Shown: piece after piece, positions 48,097 to 60,218 of the stretch | Layout: each line of letters starts with the position of its first letter | How positions within the stretch are numbered: position 1 is the stretch's first letter | NCBI RefSeq assembly: GCF_040214835.1 | Contig: NZ_CP157874.1 | Coordinates: 996,001 to 1,060,000 of the forward strand | Source: Pseudomonas asiatica | GTDB taxonomy: Bacteria; Pseudomonadota; Gammaproteobacteria; Pseudomonadales; Pseudomonadaceae | Length of the DNA: 64,000 nt | Direction: 5' to 3' | The notes under the pieces: generated by a model | Database searches by the model: none | What the model saw: only the letters and a program-made list of their open reading frames with translations | Told to the model about the DNA's origin: nothing | Position numbers and translations under genes: made by a program

Positions 48097-48369
48097 TCAT
48101 TCGCCTTCGTCGAAGAAGTTGTTGATCAGCTCGACCAGCGCATCCATGGCATCAACGTCCTGCTCGCCTTCGGTATGCAGGTGCACCTGGGTGCCTTTGC
48201 CGGCCGCCAGCATCATCACCGCCATGATGCTCTTGCCATCCACCAGCTTGTCCGGCGCACGGCCAACCCTGACCTGGCAGGGGAAGCGGCCGGCAACGCC
48301 GACGAACTTGGCTGCCGCCCGGGCATGCAGACCCAGCTTGTTGATGATGGTGATTTCACGGGCGGGCAT
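48097..48369 (-). CDS. ptsO: Nitrogen-PTS phosphocarrier NPr (PtsO)
   Basis: 90-residue HPr-like protein. Phospho-acceptor His15 lies in KLGLHARAAAKF; the serine region is DGKSIMAVMMLAAGKG. It passes phosphate from PtsP to PtsN (EIIA-Ntr) in a regulatory chain linked to nitrogen and potassium status. It is the last gene of the rpoN cluster, 19 bases after rapZ. Confidence 0.96.
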   Translation of the reverse strand: MPAREITIINKLGLHARAAAKFVGVAGRFPCQVRVGRAPDKLVDGKSIMAVMMLAAGKGTQVHLHTEGEQDVDAMDALVELINNFFDEGE

Positions 48370-48388
48370 CGTGGGGCGGATCCTTGGG

Positions 48389-49243
48389 CTAGAGGTCGCG
48401 GTGGCGGACCTGGACGTTTTTCAGGGATTGCTGCAGCAGCTGGCCAAGGCGTTCGGTGATGTACACCGAGCGGTGGTGACCGCCGGTGCAGCCAATGGCA
48501 ATGGTGACGTAGGCACGGTTGCTGGCGGCGAAGCGGGGCAGCCACTTGAGCAGGTAGCTGGAAATGTCGTTGAACATCTCTTCGACATCCGGCTGTGCGG
48601 CCAGGTAGTCGATTACCGGTTGGTCGAGGCCGGAGTGCTCACGCAGCTCAGGCTTCCAGTAGGGGTTGGGCAGGCAGCGCACATCGAACACCAGGTCGGC
48701 ATCGACCGGCATTCCGCGCTTGAAACCGAACGACTCGACCAGGAACGCGGTGCCAGGCTCGGGCTGGTTGAGCAGGCGCAGCTTGATCGAATCACGCAAC
48801 TGGTACAGGTTCAGGCTGGTGGTATCGATCTTCAGGTCGGCCAGGTCAGCAATCGGCCCCAGCAATTCGCTTTCCACCCGAATCGCTTCCGCGAGCGAGC
48901 GGTTGGCGTTGGTCAGCGGGTGGCGCCGGCGGGTTTCCGAAAAGCGCTTGAGCAGCATGTCTTCGTCGGCATCCAGGTACAGCACGTCGCACTGGATATG
49001 CCGGGCGCGGGCTTCTTCGAGCAACTCGGGGAAGCGCGTCAGGTGGCTGGGCAGGTTGCGCGCGTCGATCGACACGGCGACCTTGGGTTGCAGCAACTCG
49101 GTATTGATCAGTGCATTTTCCGCCAGCTGTGGCAGCAGCCCGGCGGGCAGGTTGTCAATGCAGTAGAAACCGTTGTCTTCCAGGACATCGAGGGCGGTGC
49201 TCTTGCCGGAGCCGGACCGGCCGCTGACGATGATCAGGCGCAT
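48389..49243 (-). CDS. rapZ: RNase adapter protein RapZ (YvcJ family)
   Basis: 284-residue nucleotide-binding protein with a Walker A GRSGSGKS at residues 8-15, [11 protein letters not shown] and the C-terminal [16 protein letters not shown] motif. In enteric bacteria RapZ targets the small RNA GlmZ for RNase E; no GlmZ partner is visible here, so the target in pseudomonads is open. It sits two bases after ptsN and belongs to the rpoN-hpf-ptsN-rapZ-ptsO group. Confidence 0.96.
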   Translation of the reverse strand: MRLIIVSGRSGSGKSTALDVLEDNGFYCIDNLPAGLLPQLAENALINTELLQPKVAVSIDARNLPSHLTRFPELLEEARARHIQCDVLYLDADEDMLLKRFSETRRRHPLTNANRSLAEAIRVESELLGPIADLADLKIDTTSLNLYQLRDSIKLRLLNQPEPGTAFLVESFGFKRGMPVDADLVFDVRCLPNPYWKPELREHSGLDQPVIDYLAAQPDVEEMFNDISSYLLKWLPRFAASNRAYVTIAIGCTGGHHRSVYITERLGQLLQQSLKNVQVRHRDL

Positions 49244-49245
49244 GT

Positions 49246-49710
49246 TCAGTGCTCGTTCTGTACGTCCAGGACAACCTGGAACAGGGCCTCGCTGCTGGTG
49301 GCCGCACGCAGGCGATCACGGACCTCCTTGCGATCGAGCATGCTGGCAATCTGGCGCAGCAGTTCCAGATGGGCATCGGTGGCGGCTTCAGGCACCAGCA
49401 GGACGAACAGCAGGTCCACCGGCGCGCCATCGATGGCGTCGTAGTCGATAGGGGCTTCCAGGTGCAGCAGGGCGCTGACCGGAGCGGAACATCCTTCAAG
49501 CCGGCAGTGCGGGATGGCGATGCCGTTGCCGAAACCGGTCGAACCGAGTTTTTCCCGGGCGACCAGTTTTTCGAAGACGTCTTGCATCTCCAGTTCGGGC
49601 ACTTGTTCGGCGATGACGGTGGCGACCTTTTCCAGGGCGCGCTTCTTGCTGCCGCCCGGCACGTTCACGAGGGAACGGCCGGGGGTCAGGATGGTTTCAA
49701 GTCGGATCAT
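49246..49710 (-). CDS. ptsN: Nitrogen-PTS regulatory protein EIIA-Ntr (PtsN)
   Basis: 154-residue EIIA domain of the fructose-mannitol type. The phosphorylated histidine is His68 in [11 protein letters not shown]. The rest of the fold ([20 protein letters not shown]) is complete. It is phosphorylated by NPr and controls potassium uptake, sigma-54 output and other targets by protein contact. It lies 12 bases after hpf. Confidence 0.97.
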   Translation of the reverse strand: MIRLETILTPGRSLVNVPGGSKKRALEKVATVIAEQVPELEMQDVFEKLVAREKLGSTGFGNGIAIPHCRLEGCSAPVSALLHLEAPIDYDAIDGAPVDLLFVLLVPEAATDAHLELLRQIASMLDRKEVRDRLRAATSSEALFQVVLDVQNEH

Positions 49711-49722
49711 GGATGAGGGGGA

Positions 49723-50031
49723 TCAGCGGGCAGCTGCACCTTGCAGCAGGCTTTGCTGTTTTTCCTTGTGTTTTTTCAGTTGGCGGTCGAGCTTGTCGGC
49801 CAAGGCGTCGATCGCTGCATACATGTCTTCGTGTTCGGCGTTGGCAACCACTTCGCCGCCGGGAATCTGCAAGGTCGCCTCGACCTTCTGCTGCAGCTTC
49901 TCGACTTTCATGATGACCTGCACGTTGGTGATCTTGTCGAAGTGACTTTCCACGCGAGCGAGCTTTTCAAGCACATAATCGCGCAGTGGCTGGGTGACTT
50001 CTACATGCTGTCCACTGATATTGACTTGCAT
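49723..50031 (-). CDS. hpf: Ribosome hibernation-promoting factor HPF (short form)
   Basis: 102-residue protein that binds idle ribosomes. The start at 50031 (MQVNISGQHVEVTQPLRDYV) with GGAGAAG upstream is standard; the longer frame to 50100 overlaps the rpoN downstream region without support. The ERSHFDKITN-like stretch (VESHFDKITNVQVIMKVEK) and the basic tail RQLKKHKEKQQ are typical. It is the gene directly after rpoN, as in most proteobacteria. Confidence 0.96.
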   Translation of the reverse strand: MQVNISGQHVEVTQPLRDYVLEKLARVESHFDKITNVQVIMKVEKLQQKVEATLQIPGGEVVANAEHEDMYAAIDALADKLDRQLKKHKEKQQSLLQGAAAR

Positions 50032-50110
50032 ACAGCTTCTCCTTTGTTGCCCGTGCATAAAGAGGCAGGTCTTGCACCTGCCCCACAAACGCTGTGGCAC
50101 ATCTCAGGGG

Positions 50111-51604
50111 CTACATCAGTCGCTTGCGCTCGCTCGACGGTGCGATGCCGAGGGACTCGCGGTACTTGGCGACGGTGCGACGGGCTACCTGGATGCCTTG
50201 TGCCTCCAGTAAACCAGCGATCTTGCTGTCACTCAATGGCTTTTTCTGATTTTCCGCCGCAACCAGTTTCTTGATGATCGCGCGGATCGCCGTAGACGAG
50301 CATTCTCCGCCTTCGGAGGTGCTGACGTGGCTTGAGAAAAAGTATTTCAGTTCGTAGATGCCACGCGGGGTGTGCATGTATTTCTGCGTGGTTACCCGCG
50401 AAATGGTCGACTCGTGCATGCCCACCGCTTCGGCGATGTCATGCAGTACCAGCGGCTTCATCGCTTCGTCGCCGTGGTCGAGGAAGCCGCGCTGGTGCTC
50501 GACGATCTGCGTGGCCACCTTCATCAGGGTTTCGTTGCGGCTTTGCAGGCTCTTGATGAACCAGCGCGCTTCCTGCAGCTGGTTGCGCATGAAGGTGTTG
50601 TCGGCGCTGGTGTCGGCCCGGCGCACAAACCCGGCGTACTGCGGGTTGACGCGCAGGCGCGGAATGGCCTCCTGGTTCAGCTCCACCAGCCAGCGGTCGC
50701 TGTCCTTGCGCACGATGACGTCGGGCACCACGTACTCGGGCTCGCTGGACTCGATCTGCGAGCCGGGGCGCGGGTTGAGGCTTTGTACCAGCTCGATGAC
50801 CTGGCGCAGCTCGTCTTCCTTGATTTTCATGCGACGCATCAGCTGGCTGTAGTCACGGCTGCCGAGCAGGTCGATGAAGTCGGTGACCAGGCGCTTGGCT
50901 TCGGCCATCCACGGGGTGCTGGCGGGCAGTTGGCGTAGTTGCAGCAACAGGCATTCGCCCAGGGTACGGGCGGCAACGCCGGCTGGCTCGAACTGCTGGA
51001 TGCGGTGCAGCACCGCTTCGACCTCGTCCAGCTCGATATCCAGCTCCGGGTCGAAACCGGCGCAGATCTCCTCGAGGGTGTCTTCCAGGTAGCCCTGGCC
51101 GTTGATGCTGTCGATCAGGGTGACGGCGATCAGGCGGTCGGTGTCGGACATCGGAGCCAGGTTCAGTTGCCACAACAGGTGGCTTTGCAGGCTTTCGCCG
51201 GCCGATGTGCGGGTGGTGAAGTCCCACTCGTCGTCGTCGTTGCTCGGCAGGCTGCTGGCACTGGTCTGGTAGATGTCTTCCCAGGCGGTGTCGACCGGCA
51301 GTTCGTTGGGGATGCGCTCGCTCCACTCACCGTCTTCCAGGGTGTCGGCACTGGTAGTGCTTTCCTGGAAGCTGTTGTCCTGGACTTCGGCGGCCGGCTT
51401 GTTCTCGGCGTTGTCCGCCATCGGGTCGCTGTTGTCGAAGTCGTCGCCGTCTTCCTGACGTTCGAGCATCGGGTTCGACTCCAGCGCTTCCTGGATTTCC
51501 TGTTGGAGGTCCAGGGTGGAGAGCTGGAGCAGGCGGATGGCCTGTTGCAACTGCGGTGTCATCGTCAGTTGCTGGCCCATTTTTAGGACGAGCGATGGTT
51601 TCAT
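50111..51604 (-). CDS. rpoN: RNA polymerase sigma-54 factor RpoN
   Basis: 497-residue alternative sigma factor for nitrogen, motility and catabolic genes. Region I is the glutamine/leucine-rich start ([20 protein letters not shown]). Region II is the acidic linker (about residues 50-120). Region III ends with the RpoN box [10 protein letters not shown], which reads the -24 element. It lies downstream of lptB on the same strand with a 175-base gap that probably holds its own promoter. Confidence 0.98.
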   Translation of the reverse strand: MKPSLVLKMGQQLTMTPQLQQAIRLLQLSTLDLQQEIQEALESNPMLERQEDGDDFDNSDPMADNAENKPAAEVQDNSFQESTTSADTLEDGEWSERIPNELPVDTAWEDIYQTSASSLPSNDDDEWDFTTRTSAGESLQSHLLWQLNLAPMSDTDRLIAVTLIDSINGQGYLEDTLEEICAGFDPELDIELDEVEAVLHRIQQFEPAGVAARTLGECLLLQLRQLPASTPWMAEAKRLVTDFIDLLGSRDYSQLMRRMKIKEDELRQVIELVQSLNPRPGSQIESSEPEYVVPDVIVRKDSDRWLVELNQEAIPRLRVNPQYAGFVRRADTSADNTFMRNQLQEARWFIKSLQSRNETLMKVATQIVEHQRGFLDHGDEAMKPLVLHDIAEAVGMHESTISRVTTQKYMHTPRGIYELKYFFSSHVSTSEGGECSSTAIRAIIKKLVAAENQKKPLSDSKIAGLLEAQGIQVARRTVAKYRESLGIAPSSERKRLM

Positions 51605-51779
51605 GGCTGGGGCTTAATACCTTGTTCGCCGGCGCGCATGCGCCATCCACTACACGAGGGCGCCGGGGCGCCAGATCAAGCAAGTTTTATGCCTTAAATT
51701 GTAGCGTTTGCCTAGAGCACCGTAACACTTTACCCCGGGTTTCAGGGCGATTTGCCAGTACTCCAGGCGCGTGCCGGGC

Positions 51780-52505
<726 letters not shown>

Positions 52506-53030
52506 TTACTCGGCCTTCTTCTTGGGCTGGATCACCATGTCGATACGCTGACGCGGCGAGGTCACGTTGCCACCGCGACCGGCGGTTGCCACCTGGGTCT
52601 GGGTGTTGTAGACGATCTTCTCGCCTTCGGTGGTGTTGCCTTCGTTCTCGACCTTGGCGCGGTCGGTGAGGATCACCATGTCCTTCTGCGACTGGTACTG
52701 GATGGTCACCGCCCAGCCTTTCATCTTGTCTGGCTTGGCTGCGCTCTGCTGCTGCTCGAAGTAGGCCAGGTTGCCCACCGAGGTCACCACGTCGATGTCG
52801 CCGGAGGCGGAGCGGGTGATGGTCACGGTGTTGCCTTTGATCATCATCGAACCCTGGGTGATGATCACGTCGCCGGTGTAGGTGGCCACGCCCTGCTTGT
52901 CGTCCAGGTGGGCGTTGTCGGCCTGGATGCGGATAGGCTGGTCACGGTCGTTCGGCAGGGCGAGGGCGCTCGCGCTTCCCAGTGCTGCGCTCAGGCTGAG
53001 CAAAAGGGGGAGGGTTTTAACGAGCCTCAT
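52506..53030 (-). CDS. lptA: LPS periplasmic transport protein LptA
   Basis: 174-residue periplasmic bridge protein with a signal peptide ending at LGSASALA. The OstA-type beta fold shows in PIRIQADNAHLDDKQGVATY and GDVIITQGSMMIKGNTVTIT. Its start overlaps the end of lptC by 14 bases. Together with LptC and LptB it moves LPS across the periplasm. Confidence 0.97.
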   Translation of the reverse strand: MRLVKTLPLLLSLSAALGSASALALPNDRDQPIRIQADNAHLDDKQGVATYTGDVIITQGSMMIKGNTVTITRSASGDIDVVTSVGNLAYFEQQQSAAKPDKMKGWAVTIQYQSQKDMVILTDRAKVENEGNTTEGEKIVYNTQTQVATAGRGGNVTSPRQRIDMVIQPKKKAE

Positions 53031-53589
53031 ACTGTCCTCTTACGTTAGAGAGCAAGTCCATCTTGCCTTCTTTCAAATACGCTTTCATTCCTTTGCCCGT
53101 AGTTGTGCCACCGGCGCCGTCGATTCTAACGGCTTGCTCGGTCTGCGCATATTGCTTCTGCGGGAACACGGTCATGCGTGAGCTGGTAATGATCATTTCG
53201 CGCTGCTTTTCGTCGGTGCGGGCGACCCGTACGTTGTCGATCAGTTCGACTTCGCTGCCGTCCGGGTTGACTTCGGCGCGGGTGCTCTGCACATGCCACG
53301 GGTATTCGGTACCGCGGTACAGGTGCAGGTCCGGCGTGGTCAGCAGGGTGATTTCGCTGGCCTTGAGGTGTTCGACCTTGTCGGCGGTCATTTCGTACTG
53401 CAATTTGCCGTCGGGCAGGAACTGCACGCTGTGGGCGTTGACCGCGTAGTAGTCGATGGCGCTTTCGTCGACCTGGGTCACCGGCTTGTCGAGGAAGCTT
53501 TCCGGGCTGACATTCCAGTAGCCGATCGCCACCAGCAGGGCGGCGATCACTGCGAGCAGCGCAATGTTGCGGGCTTTCTTGCTGAGCAT
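53017..53589 (-). CDS. lptC: LPS export protein LptC
   Basis: 190-residue bitopic inner-membrane protein with one helix near residues 8-24 and a periplasmic LptC domain (YYAVNAHSVQFLPDGKLQYE). It hands LPS from LptB2FG to LptA. Gene order kdsC-lptC-lptA-lptB and a nine-base gap to kdsC support the call. Confidence 0.96.
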   Translation of the reverse strand: MLSKKARNIALLAVIAALLVAIGYWNVSPESFLDKPVTQVDESAIDYYAVNAHSVQFLPDGKLQYEMTADKVEHLKASEITLLTTPDLHLYRGTEYPWHVQSTRAEVNPDGSEVELIDNVRVARTDEKQREMIITSSRMTVFPQKQYAQTEQAVRIDGAGGTTTGKGMKAYLKEGKMDLLSNVRGQYEAR

Positions 53590-53597
53590 GGGCAGCC

Positions 53598-54122
53598 TTA
53601 CAGGTAGTTGGCGTTGGCAGCGTCCAGGGTGCCCTGGGCCTGCATGATCAGTTCGCAGAATTCACGGGCCGCGCCTTCGCCGCCACGTGCCTGGGTCACG
53701 CCATGGGCGTGCTGGCGAACGAACGGCGCGGCGTTGGCCACTGCCATGCCCAGGGCGACCCGGCGGATTACCGGCAGGTCGGGCAGGTCGTCGCCCAGGT
53801 AGGCCACTTGAGCATAGCTCAGGCCCAGTTCGGCGAGCAGGCCGTCCAGCACCACCAGTTTGTCCTCGCGGCCCTGGTACAGGTGCGGGATGCCGAGGTT
53901 CTTCGCCCGGCGCTCGACCACCGGGGTCTTGCGCCCGCTGATGATCGCGGTGGTCACGCCCGAGGCCATGAGCATCTTGATGCCCTGGCCGTCGAGGGTG
54001 TTGAAGGTCTTGAACTCGCTGCCGTCCTCGAGGAAGTACAGGCGCCCGTCGGTGAGCACGCCGTCCACGTCGAACACTGCCAGCTTGATGTTCTTGCCGC
54101 GTTGCATGAGGTCCTGGTTCAT
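53598..54122 (-). CDS. kdsC: 3-deoxy-D-manno-octulosonate 8-phosphate phosphatase KdsC
   Basis: 174-residue HAD phosphatase that makes Kdo for the LPS core. The catalytic motif is LAVFDVDGVLTDGRLYF, with both aspartates; motif II is AIISGRKTPVVERRA and motif IV YLGDDLPDLPVI. It lies 12 bases after kdsD. Confidence 0.97.
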   Translation of the reverse strand: MNQDLMQRGKNIKLAVFDVDGVLTDGRLYFLEDGSEFKTFNTLDGQGIKMLMASGVTTAIISGRKTPVVERRAKNLGIPHLYQGREDKLVVLDGLLAELGLSYAQVAYLGDDLPDLPVIRRVALGMAVANAAPFVRQHAHGVTQARGGEGAAREFCELIMQAQGTLDAANANYL

Positions 54123-54134
54123 TCCATCGCTCCT

Positions 54135-55109
54135 TTACATCACGCCGGCGCGCAGCAGGTCGTGCATGTTCAGGGCGCCGGTGGGGCGGTCCTCGCGGTC
54201 CACCACCACCAGGGCGCCGATCTTGTGGTCTTCCATGATCTTCAGGGCCTCGGCCGCAAGCATTTCGGCGCGGGCCGTCTTGCCGTGCACGGTCATTACC
54301 TGGTCGATCAGGGTGGTGTGGACGTCGATGTTGCGGTCCAGGCTGCGGCGCAGGTCGCCGTCGGTGAAGATCCCTGCCAGCTTGCCATCGGCTTCGACGA
54401 TCACGGTCATGCCCAGGCCTTTGCGGGACATTTCAAGGAGTGCGTCCTTGAGCAGGGTGCCGCGGGGCACCTGGGGCAGTTCGTCGCCGGCGTGCATCAC
54501 GTTTTCCACCTTGAGCAGCAGGCGGCGGCCCAGTGCACCACCCGGGTGCGAGAAGGCAAAGTCCTCGGCGGTGAAGCCGCGAGCTTCGAGCAGGGCAATG
54601 GCCAGCGCGTCGCCCAGCACCAGCGATGCGGTGGTGGAGGAGGTGGGGGCCAGGTTCAGCGGGCAGGCCTCTTGCTCGACGCGGGCGTCGAGGTTGACCT
54701 CGGCAGCTTGGGCCAGGGGCGAGTCCGGGTTGCCGGTCAGGCTGATCAGCTTGATGCCCAGGCGCTTGATCAGCGGCAGCAGGGTGACGATTTCGGCGGT
54801 GCTGCCGGAATTCGACAGGGCAAGGATGACATCATCGCGGGTGATCATGCCCATGTCGCCATGGCTGGCTTCGGCCGGGTGCACGAAAAACGCCGGCGTG
54901 CCGGTGCTGGCCAGGGTGGCGGCGATCTTGTTGCCGATGTGCCCGGACTTGCCCATGCCGACCACGACGACCCGGCCCTTGCTGGCCAGGATCAGTTCGC
55001 AGGCCTTGACGAAATTGTCGTCGATGCGCGCCAGCAGGGCCTCTACGGCCTCGAGTTCCAGGCGCAGGGTGCGTTGGGCGGATTGGATCAGCTCGCTGGA
55101 TTGGCTCAT
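54135..55109 (-). CDS. kdsD: D-arabinose 5-phosphate isomerase KdsD
   Basis: 324-residue isomerase that supplies arabinose 5-phosphate for Kdo. The N-terminal SIS domain shows GRVVVVGMGKSGHIGNKIAA and SNSGSTAEI; two CBS domains follow (TLLKDALLEMSRKGLGMTVI and TLIDQVMTVHGKTARAEMLA). It is the first gene of the Kdo/Lpt cluster and is transcribed away from mlaF across a 248-base region. Confidence 0.97.
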   Translation of the reverse strand: MSQSSELIQSAQRTLRLELEAVEALLARIDDNFVKACELILASKGRVVVVGMGKSGHIGNKIAATLASTGTPAFFVHPAEASHGDMGMITRDDVILALSNSGSTAEIVTLLPLIKRLGIKLISLTGNPDSPLAQAAEVNLDARVEQEACPLNLAPTSSTTASLVLGDALAIALLEARGFTAEDFAFSHPGGALGRRLLLKVENVMHAGDELPQVPRGTLLKDALLEMSRKGLGMTVIVEADGKLAGIFTDGDLRRSLDRNIDVHTTLIDQVMTVHGKTARAEMLAAEALKIMEDHKIGALVVVDREDRPTGALNMHDLLRAGVM

Positions 55110-55357
55110 GTCGAAAAAGCAATGCCTGATGAAAAGGCGGCGATTATAGCTGCAATGAAAGAAACCCTCACGCTTTCGATTGCCGTGGTGAATGTCTCGC
55201 CAGCCTGTCGCAGGGCTGAACGACTCGTTAGCCGACCTTGGGGCGGCGCTGTCAGCGGTGCTATAGTTCGCCGCTATTCGGCCTGCCAGGGGCGCTTGTG
55301 CCTTCCAGATGGAGGCCGACGTCCATTAGGACGAGGCTGCACTAGCAAGGAGTCTAG

Positions 55358-56167
55358 ATGAGTGTGGATAGCGCCTACGCGGTCGAGTTGAAGGGGGTTA
55401 CCTTCAAACGCGGTTCGCGCAGCATTTTCAGCAACGTCGACATTCGCATCCCGCGCGGCAAGGTCACCGGTATCATGGGGCCATCGGGTTGCGGCAAGAC
55501 CACGTTGCTCCGCCTGATGGGCGCGCAGTTGCGCCCCTCCAGCGGTGAGGTCTGGGTTGCCGGGCAGAACCTGCCGACGCTGTCGCGCAGCGACCTGTTC
55601 GACGCCCGCAAGCAAATGGGGGTGCTGTTCCAGAGCGGCGCGCTGTTCACCGATCTCGATGTGTTCGAGAACGTCGCGTTCCCGCTGCGCGTGCACACCC
55701 AGCTGTCGGACGAGATGATCCGCGATATCGTGCTGATGAAGCTGCAGGCCGTGGGGCTGCGCGGTGCCATCGACCTGATGCCCGACGAGCTGTCCGGTGG
55801 CATGAAACGCCGTGTGGCGTTGGCCCGGGCAATTGCCCTCGATCCGCAGATCCTCATGTACGACGAACCGTTCGTCGGCCAGGACCCGATCGCCATGGGT
55901 GTATTGGTGCGTCTGATCCGCCTGCTCAACGACGCCCTGGGTATCACCAGCATCGTCGTTTCCCACGACCTGGCGGAAACCGCCAGCATCGCCGACTACA
56001 TCTATGTGGTAGGTGATGGCCAGGTGCTGGGCCAGGGTACGCCTGACGAGCTGATGGGCTCGGACAACCCGCGCATTCGCCAGTTCATGAAGGGCGACCC
56101 GGACGGCCCGGTGCCTTTCCATTTCCCTGCGCCTGACTACCGCGCCGACCTGCTGGGAGCGCGTTGA
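55358..56167 (+). CDS. mlaF: Phospholipid transport ABC ATPase MlaF
   Basis: 269-residue ATPase of the MlaFEDB complex, which keeps outer-membrane lipid asymmetry (Ttg2A in Pseudomonas). Walker A is GPSGCGKTT, the signature [16 protein letters not shown], Walker [27 protein letters not shown] lies six bases before the ATG. The stop overlaps the mlaE start. Confidence 0.97.
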   Translation: MSVDSAYAVELKGVTFKRGSRSIFSNVDIRIPRGKVTGIMGPSGCGKTTLLRLMGAQLRPSSGEVWVAGQNLPTLSRSDLFDARKQMGVLFQSGALFTDLDVFENVAFPLRVHTQLSDEMIRDIVLMKLQAVGLRGAIDLMPDELSGGMKRRVALARAIALDPQILMYDEPFVGQDPIAMGVLVRLIRLLNDALGITSIVVSHDLAETASIADYIYVVGDGQVLGQGTPDELMGSDNPRIRQFMKGDPDGPVPFHFPAPDYRADLLGAR

Positions 56168-56964
56168 TGCGCAGAAAATCCTTACTCGAACGTGTCCGCC
56201 TGCTGGGGCGCTCGGCCATCGACGTGCTTGCGGTGCTGGGGCGCTCCTGTCTGTTCCTGTTCCATGCGCTGATTGGCCGTGGGGGCATCGGTGGCGGCTT
56301 CCAGCTGCTGGTCAAGCAGCTGTATTCGGTGGGCGTGCTGTCGCTGGCGATCATCGTCGTGTCCGGCGTGTTCATCGGCATGGTGCTGGCGCTGCAGGGC
56401 TTCAGCATCCTGACCAAGTACGGCTCGGAGCAGGCGGTTGGGCAGATGGTCGCCCTGACCCTGCTGCGTGAGCTCGGCCCGGTGGTGACGGCATTGCTGT
56501 TCGCCGGCCGTGCCGGTTCGGCGCTGACCGCAGAAATCGGCAACATGAAGTCCACCGAGCAGTTGTCGAGCCTTGAAATGATCGGCGTCGACCCGCTCAA
56601 GTACATCGTCGCGCCGCGCCTGTGGGCCGGTTTCATCTCGCTGCCGTTGCTGGCGCTGATCTTCAGCGTGGTCGGCATCTGGGGTGGCTCGTGGGTGGCG
56701 GTGGACTGGCTGGGCGTCTACGAGGGCTCGTTCTGGGCCAACATGCAGAACAGTGTTTCGTTCACCGACGATGTGCTCAACGGGCTGATCAAGAGCCTGG
56801 TATTTGCCTTCGTCACGACCTGGATCGCCGTATTCCAGGGGTACGACTGTGAGCCCACCTCAGAAGGGATCAGCCGTGCCACCACCAAGACCGTGGTCTA
56901 TGCCTCGTTGGCAGTGCTGGGTCTGGACTTTATTCTGACCGCCTTGATGTTTGGAGATTTCTGA
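56167..56964 (+). CDS. mlaE: Phospholipid transport permease MlaE
   Basis: 265-residue inner-membrane permease (Ttg2B). Family motifs include [40 protein letters not shown] and [20 protein letters not shown]. The ATG at 56167 overlaps the mlaF stop and is preferred over a TTG at 56164. The stop overlaps the mlaD start. Confidence 0.97.
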   Translation: MRRKSLLERVRLLGRSAIDVLAVLGRSCLFLFHALIGRGGIGGGFQLLVKQLYSVGVLSLAIIVVSGVFIGMVLALQGFSILTKYGSEQAVGQMVALTLLRELGPVVTALLFAGRAGSALTAEIGNMKSTEQLSSLEMIGVDPLKYIVAPRLWAGFISLPLLALIFSVVGIWGGSWVAVDWLGVYEGSFWANMQNSVSFTDDVLNGLIKSLVFAFVTTWIAVFQGYDCEPTSEGISRATTKTVVYASLAVLGLDFILTALMFGDF

Positions 56965-57449
56965 TGCAAAACCGCACCCTGGAAATCGGTGTCGGCCTGT
57001 TCCTCCTGGCCGGGATCCTGGCGCTGCTGCTGCTCGCCCTGCGTGTCAGCGGGCTGTCGGCCAGCCCGAGCAGCGATACCTATAAAGTTTATGCCTACTT
57101 CGACAATATCGCCGGTTTGACGGTCAGAGCTAAAGTGACCATGGCCGGTGTGACCATCGGCAAGGTTACCGCCATCGATCTGGACCGTGATTCGTACACC
57201 GGTCGGGTGACGCTGCAGCTGGACAAGTCGGTGGACAACCTGCCGACCGACTCCACTGCCTCGATCCTGACCGCCGGGTTGCTTGGCGAGAAGTACATCG
57301 GCATCAGCGTGGGCGGTGAGGACCAGGTGCTCAAGGACGGCGGGACCATCCACGACACCCAGTCGGCGCTGGTGCTGGAGGATCTGATTGGCAAGTTCCT
57401 GCTCAACTCCGTTGGCAAGGAACCGAAAGAAGCGCAACCGGCTAACTAA
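56964..57449 (+). CDS. mlaD: Phospholipid transport protein MlaD (MCE domain)
   Basis: 161-residue membrane-anchored lipid-binding protein (Ttg2C). One N-terminal helix (EIGVGLFLLAGILALLLLAL) is followed by the MCE domain: YAYFDNIAGLTVRAKVTMAG, then VGKV-like VTIGKVTAIDLD and LGEKYIGISVGG. It forms the hexameric ring on MlaFE. It overlaps mlaE by one base and precedes mlaC by nine. Confidence 0.97.
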   Translation: MQNRTLEIGVGLFLLAGILALLLLALRVSGLSASPSSDTYKVYAYFDNIAGLTVRAKVTMAGVTIGKVTAIDLDRDSYTGRVTLQLDKSVDNLPTDSTASILTAGLLGEKYIGISVGGEDQVLKDGGTIHDTQSALVLEDLIGKFLLNSVGKEPKEAQPAN

Positions 57450-57458
57450 GGAGTTTCC

Positions 57459-58106
57459 ATGATTTCCATCCTGCGACGTGGCCTGCTGGTCCTGCTGGCG
57501 GCCTTCCCCCTGCTGACCATGGCTGCGCAGACGCCACACGATGTGGTTCAGGGCACCACCACTGAACTGCTGGGCGACCTCAAGGCCAACAAGGAACAGT
57601 ACAAGTCCAACCCCAACGCCTTCTACGATGCGCTGAACCGCATCCTCGGCCCGGTGGTGGACGCTGACGGTATTTCCAGAAGCATCATGACCGTCAAGTA
57701 CTCGCGCAAGGCTACCCCCGAGCAGATGCAGCGCTTCCAGGAAAACTTCAAGCGCAGCCTGATGCAGTTCTATGGCAATGCCCTGCTCGAGTACAACAAC
57801 CAGGGCATCACCGTCGACCCGGCCAAGGCTGATGACGGCAAGCGCGCCAGCGTTGGCATGAAGGTCACCGGCAACAACGGTGCCGTGTATCCGGTGCAGT
57901 ACACCCTGGAAAACATCGGCGGCGAGTGGAAGGTGCGTAACGTGATCGTCAACGGCATCAACATCGGCAAGCTGTTCCGCGACCAGTTCGCCGACGCCAT
58001 GCAGCGCAATGGCAACGACCTGGACAAGACCATCGACGGCTGGGCCGGCGAAGTGGCAAAGGCCAAGCAGGCCGCCGACAACTCGCCAGAGAAGACCGTC
58101 AAATGA
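57459..58106 (+). CDS. mlaC: Phospholipid shuttle protein MlaC
   Basis: 215-residue periplasmic lipid carrier (Ttg2D) with a signal peptide ending in LTMAAQTPHDVV. The MlaC/Tol domain shows in NRILGPVVDADGISRSIM, QMQRFQENFKRSLMQFYGNA and GGEWKVRNVIVNGINIGKLF. AAGGAG precedes the ATG. Its end overlaps mlaB by four bases. Confidence 0.96.
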   Translation: MISILRRGLLVLLAAFPLLTMAAQTPHDVVQGTTTELLGDLKANKEQYKSNPNAFYDALNRILGPVVDADGISRSIMTVKYSRKATPEQMQRFQENFKRSLMQFYGNALLEYNNQGITVDPAKADDGKRASVGMKVTGNNGAVYPVQYTLENIGGEWKVRNVIVNGINIGKLFRDQFADAMQRNGNDLDKTIDGWAGEVAKAKQAADNSPEKTVK

Positions 58107-58405
58107 GTGAGGCCGGCGTAAGCATGGCCGAGCCGGGCGTGCTGCGCCTGGCCGGCGTGCTGGACTACCGCAGCGGGCCGGCCCTGCGCAAGCAGGGCAA
58201 GGCGCTGATCGCGGCCTGCCGCGAGGCGCAGCTGGTGCTCGATTGCTCGGCAGTGCAGCGCTCCACCAGTGTCGGCCTGTCGTTGCTGCTGGCATTCATG
58301 CGTGACGCCCAGGCCGCCGGCAAGGGTTGCCAGGTGCGCAGCATGCCCGACGACATGCGGGAAATTGCCGAGGTCTATGACCTCGATGAAGTGCTGGCAA
58401 CCTGA
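58103..58405 (+). CDS. mlaB: STAS-domain protein MlaB
   Basis: 100-residue cytoplasmic STAS protein that stabilises and activates MlaF. The conserved stretch LVLDCSAVQRSTSVGLSLLL includes the serine-threonine pair of the family. Its ATG overlaps the mlaC stop. A terminator follows 19 bases after its end. Confidence 0.93.
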   Translation: MSEAGVSMAEPGVLRLAGVLDYRSGPALRKQGKALIAACREAQLVLDCSAVQRSTSVGLSLLLAFMRDAQAAGKGCQVRSMPDDMREIAEVYDLDEVLAT

Positions 58406-58424
58406 TGGCATGGCACGGATGATG

Positions 58425-58476
58425 GCCCCTCGGTCAGCGAAGCCCTCGTTGGGCTTCGCAGGCGAGGGGCTTTTTT
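58425..58476 (+). terminator. Rho-independent terminator between mlaB and ibaG
   Basis: Outer arms GCCCCTCG (58425-58432) and CGAGGGGC (58463-58470) followed by six T (58471-58476). The loop contains a second hairpin, GAAGCCC/GGGCTTC. It separates the mla operon from ibaG-murA. Confidence 0.85.
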
Positions 58477-58522
58477 GTATGATGGCCGACCCGTGCGCAT
58501 CGGGCGCCGATTGAGGTTGAGC

Positions 58523-60051
<1,529 letters not shown>

Positions 60052-60069
60052 TAGCCCGTCGGCATACCG

Positions 60070-60154
60070 TGTGGGAGCGGGCTTGCCCGCGAATACCGGC
60101 AGAGCCGGTGCCATGCACCGCGGTGGTTGCTTTGCGGGCAAGCCCGCTCCCACA
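60070..60154. repeat. REP pair (GGGCAAGCCC type) between murA and hisG
   Basis: Inverted cores GTGGGAGCGGGCTTGCCCGC and GCGGGCAAGCCCGCTCCCAC. The spacer (ATACCGGCAGAGCCGGTGCC) is related to that of the two GGCTAAAGCC elements at 20647 and 47974. Confidence 0.92.
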
Positions 60155-60218
60155 ATGAATCAAATGCGGTCGGGCTCGACGCCCGGCCGGCAGTAGCCGC
60201 TTAAGGACCGACGTTCCA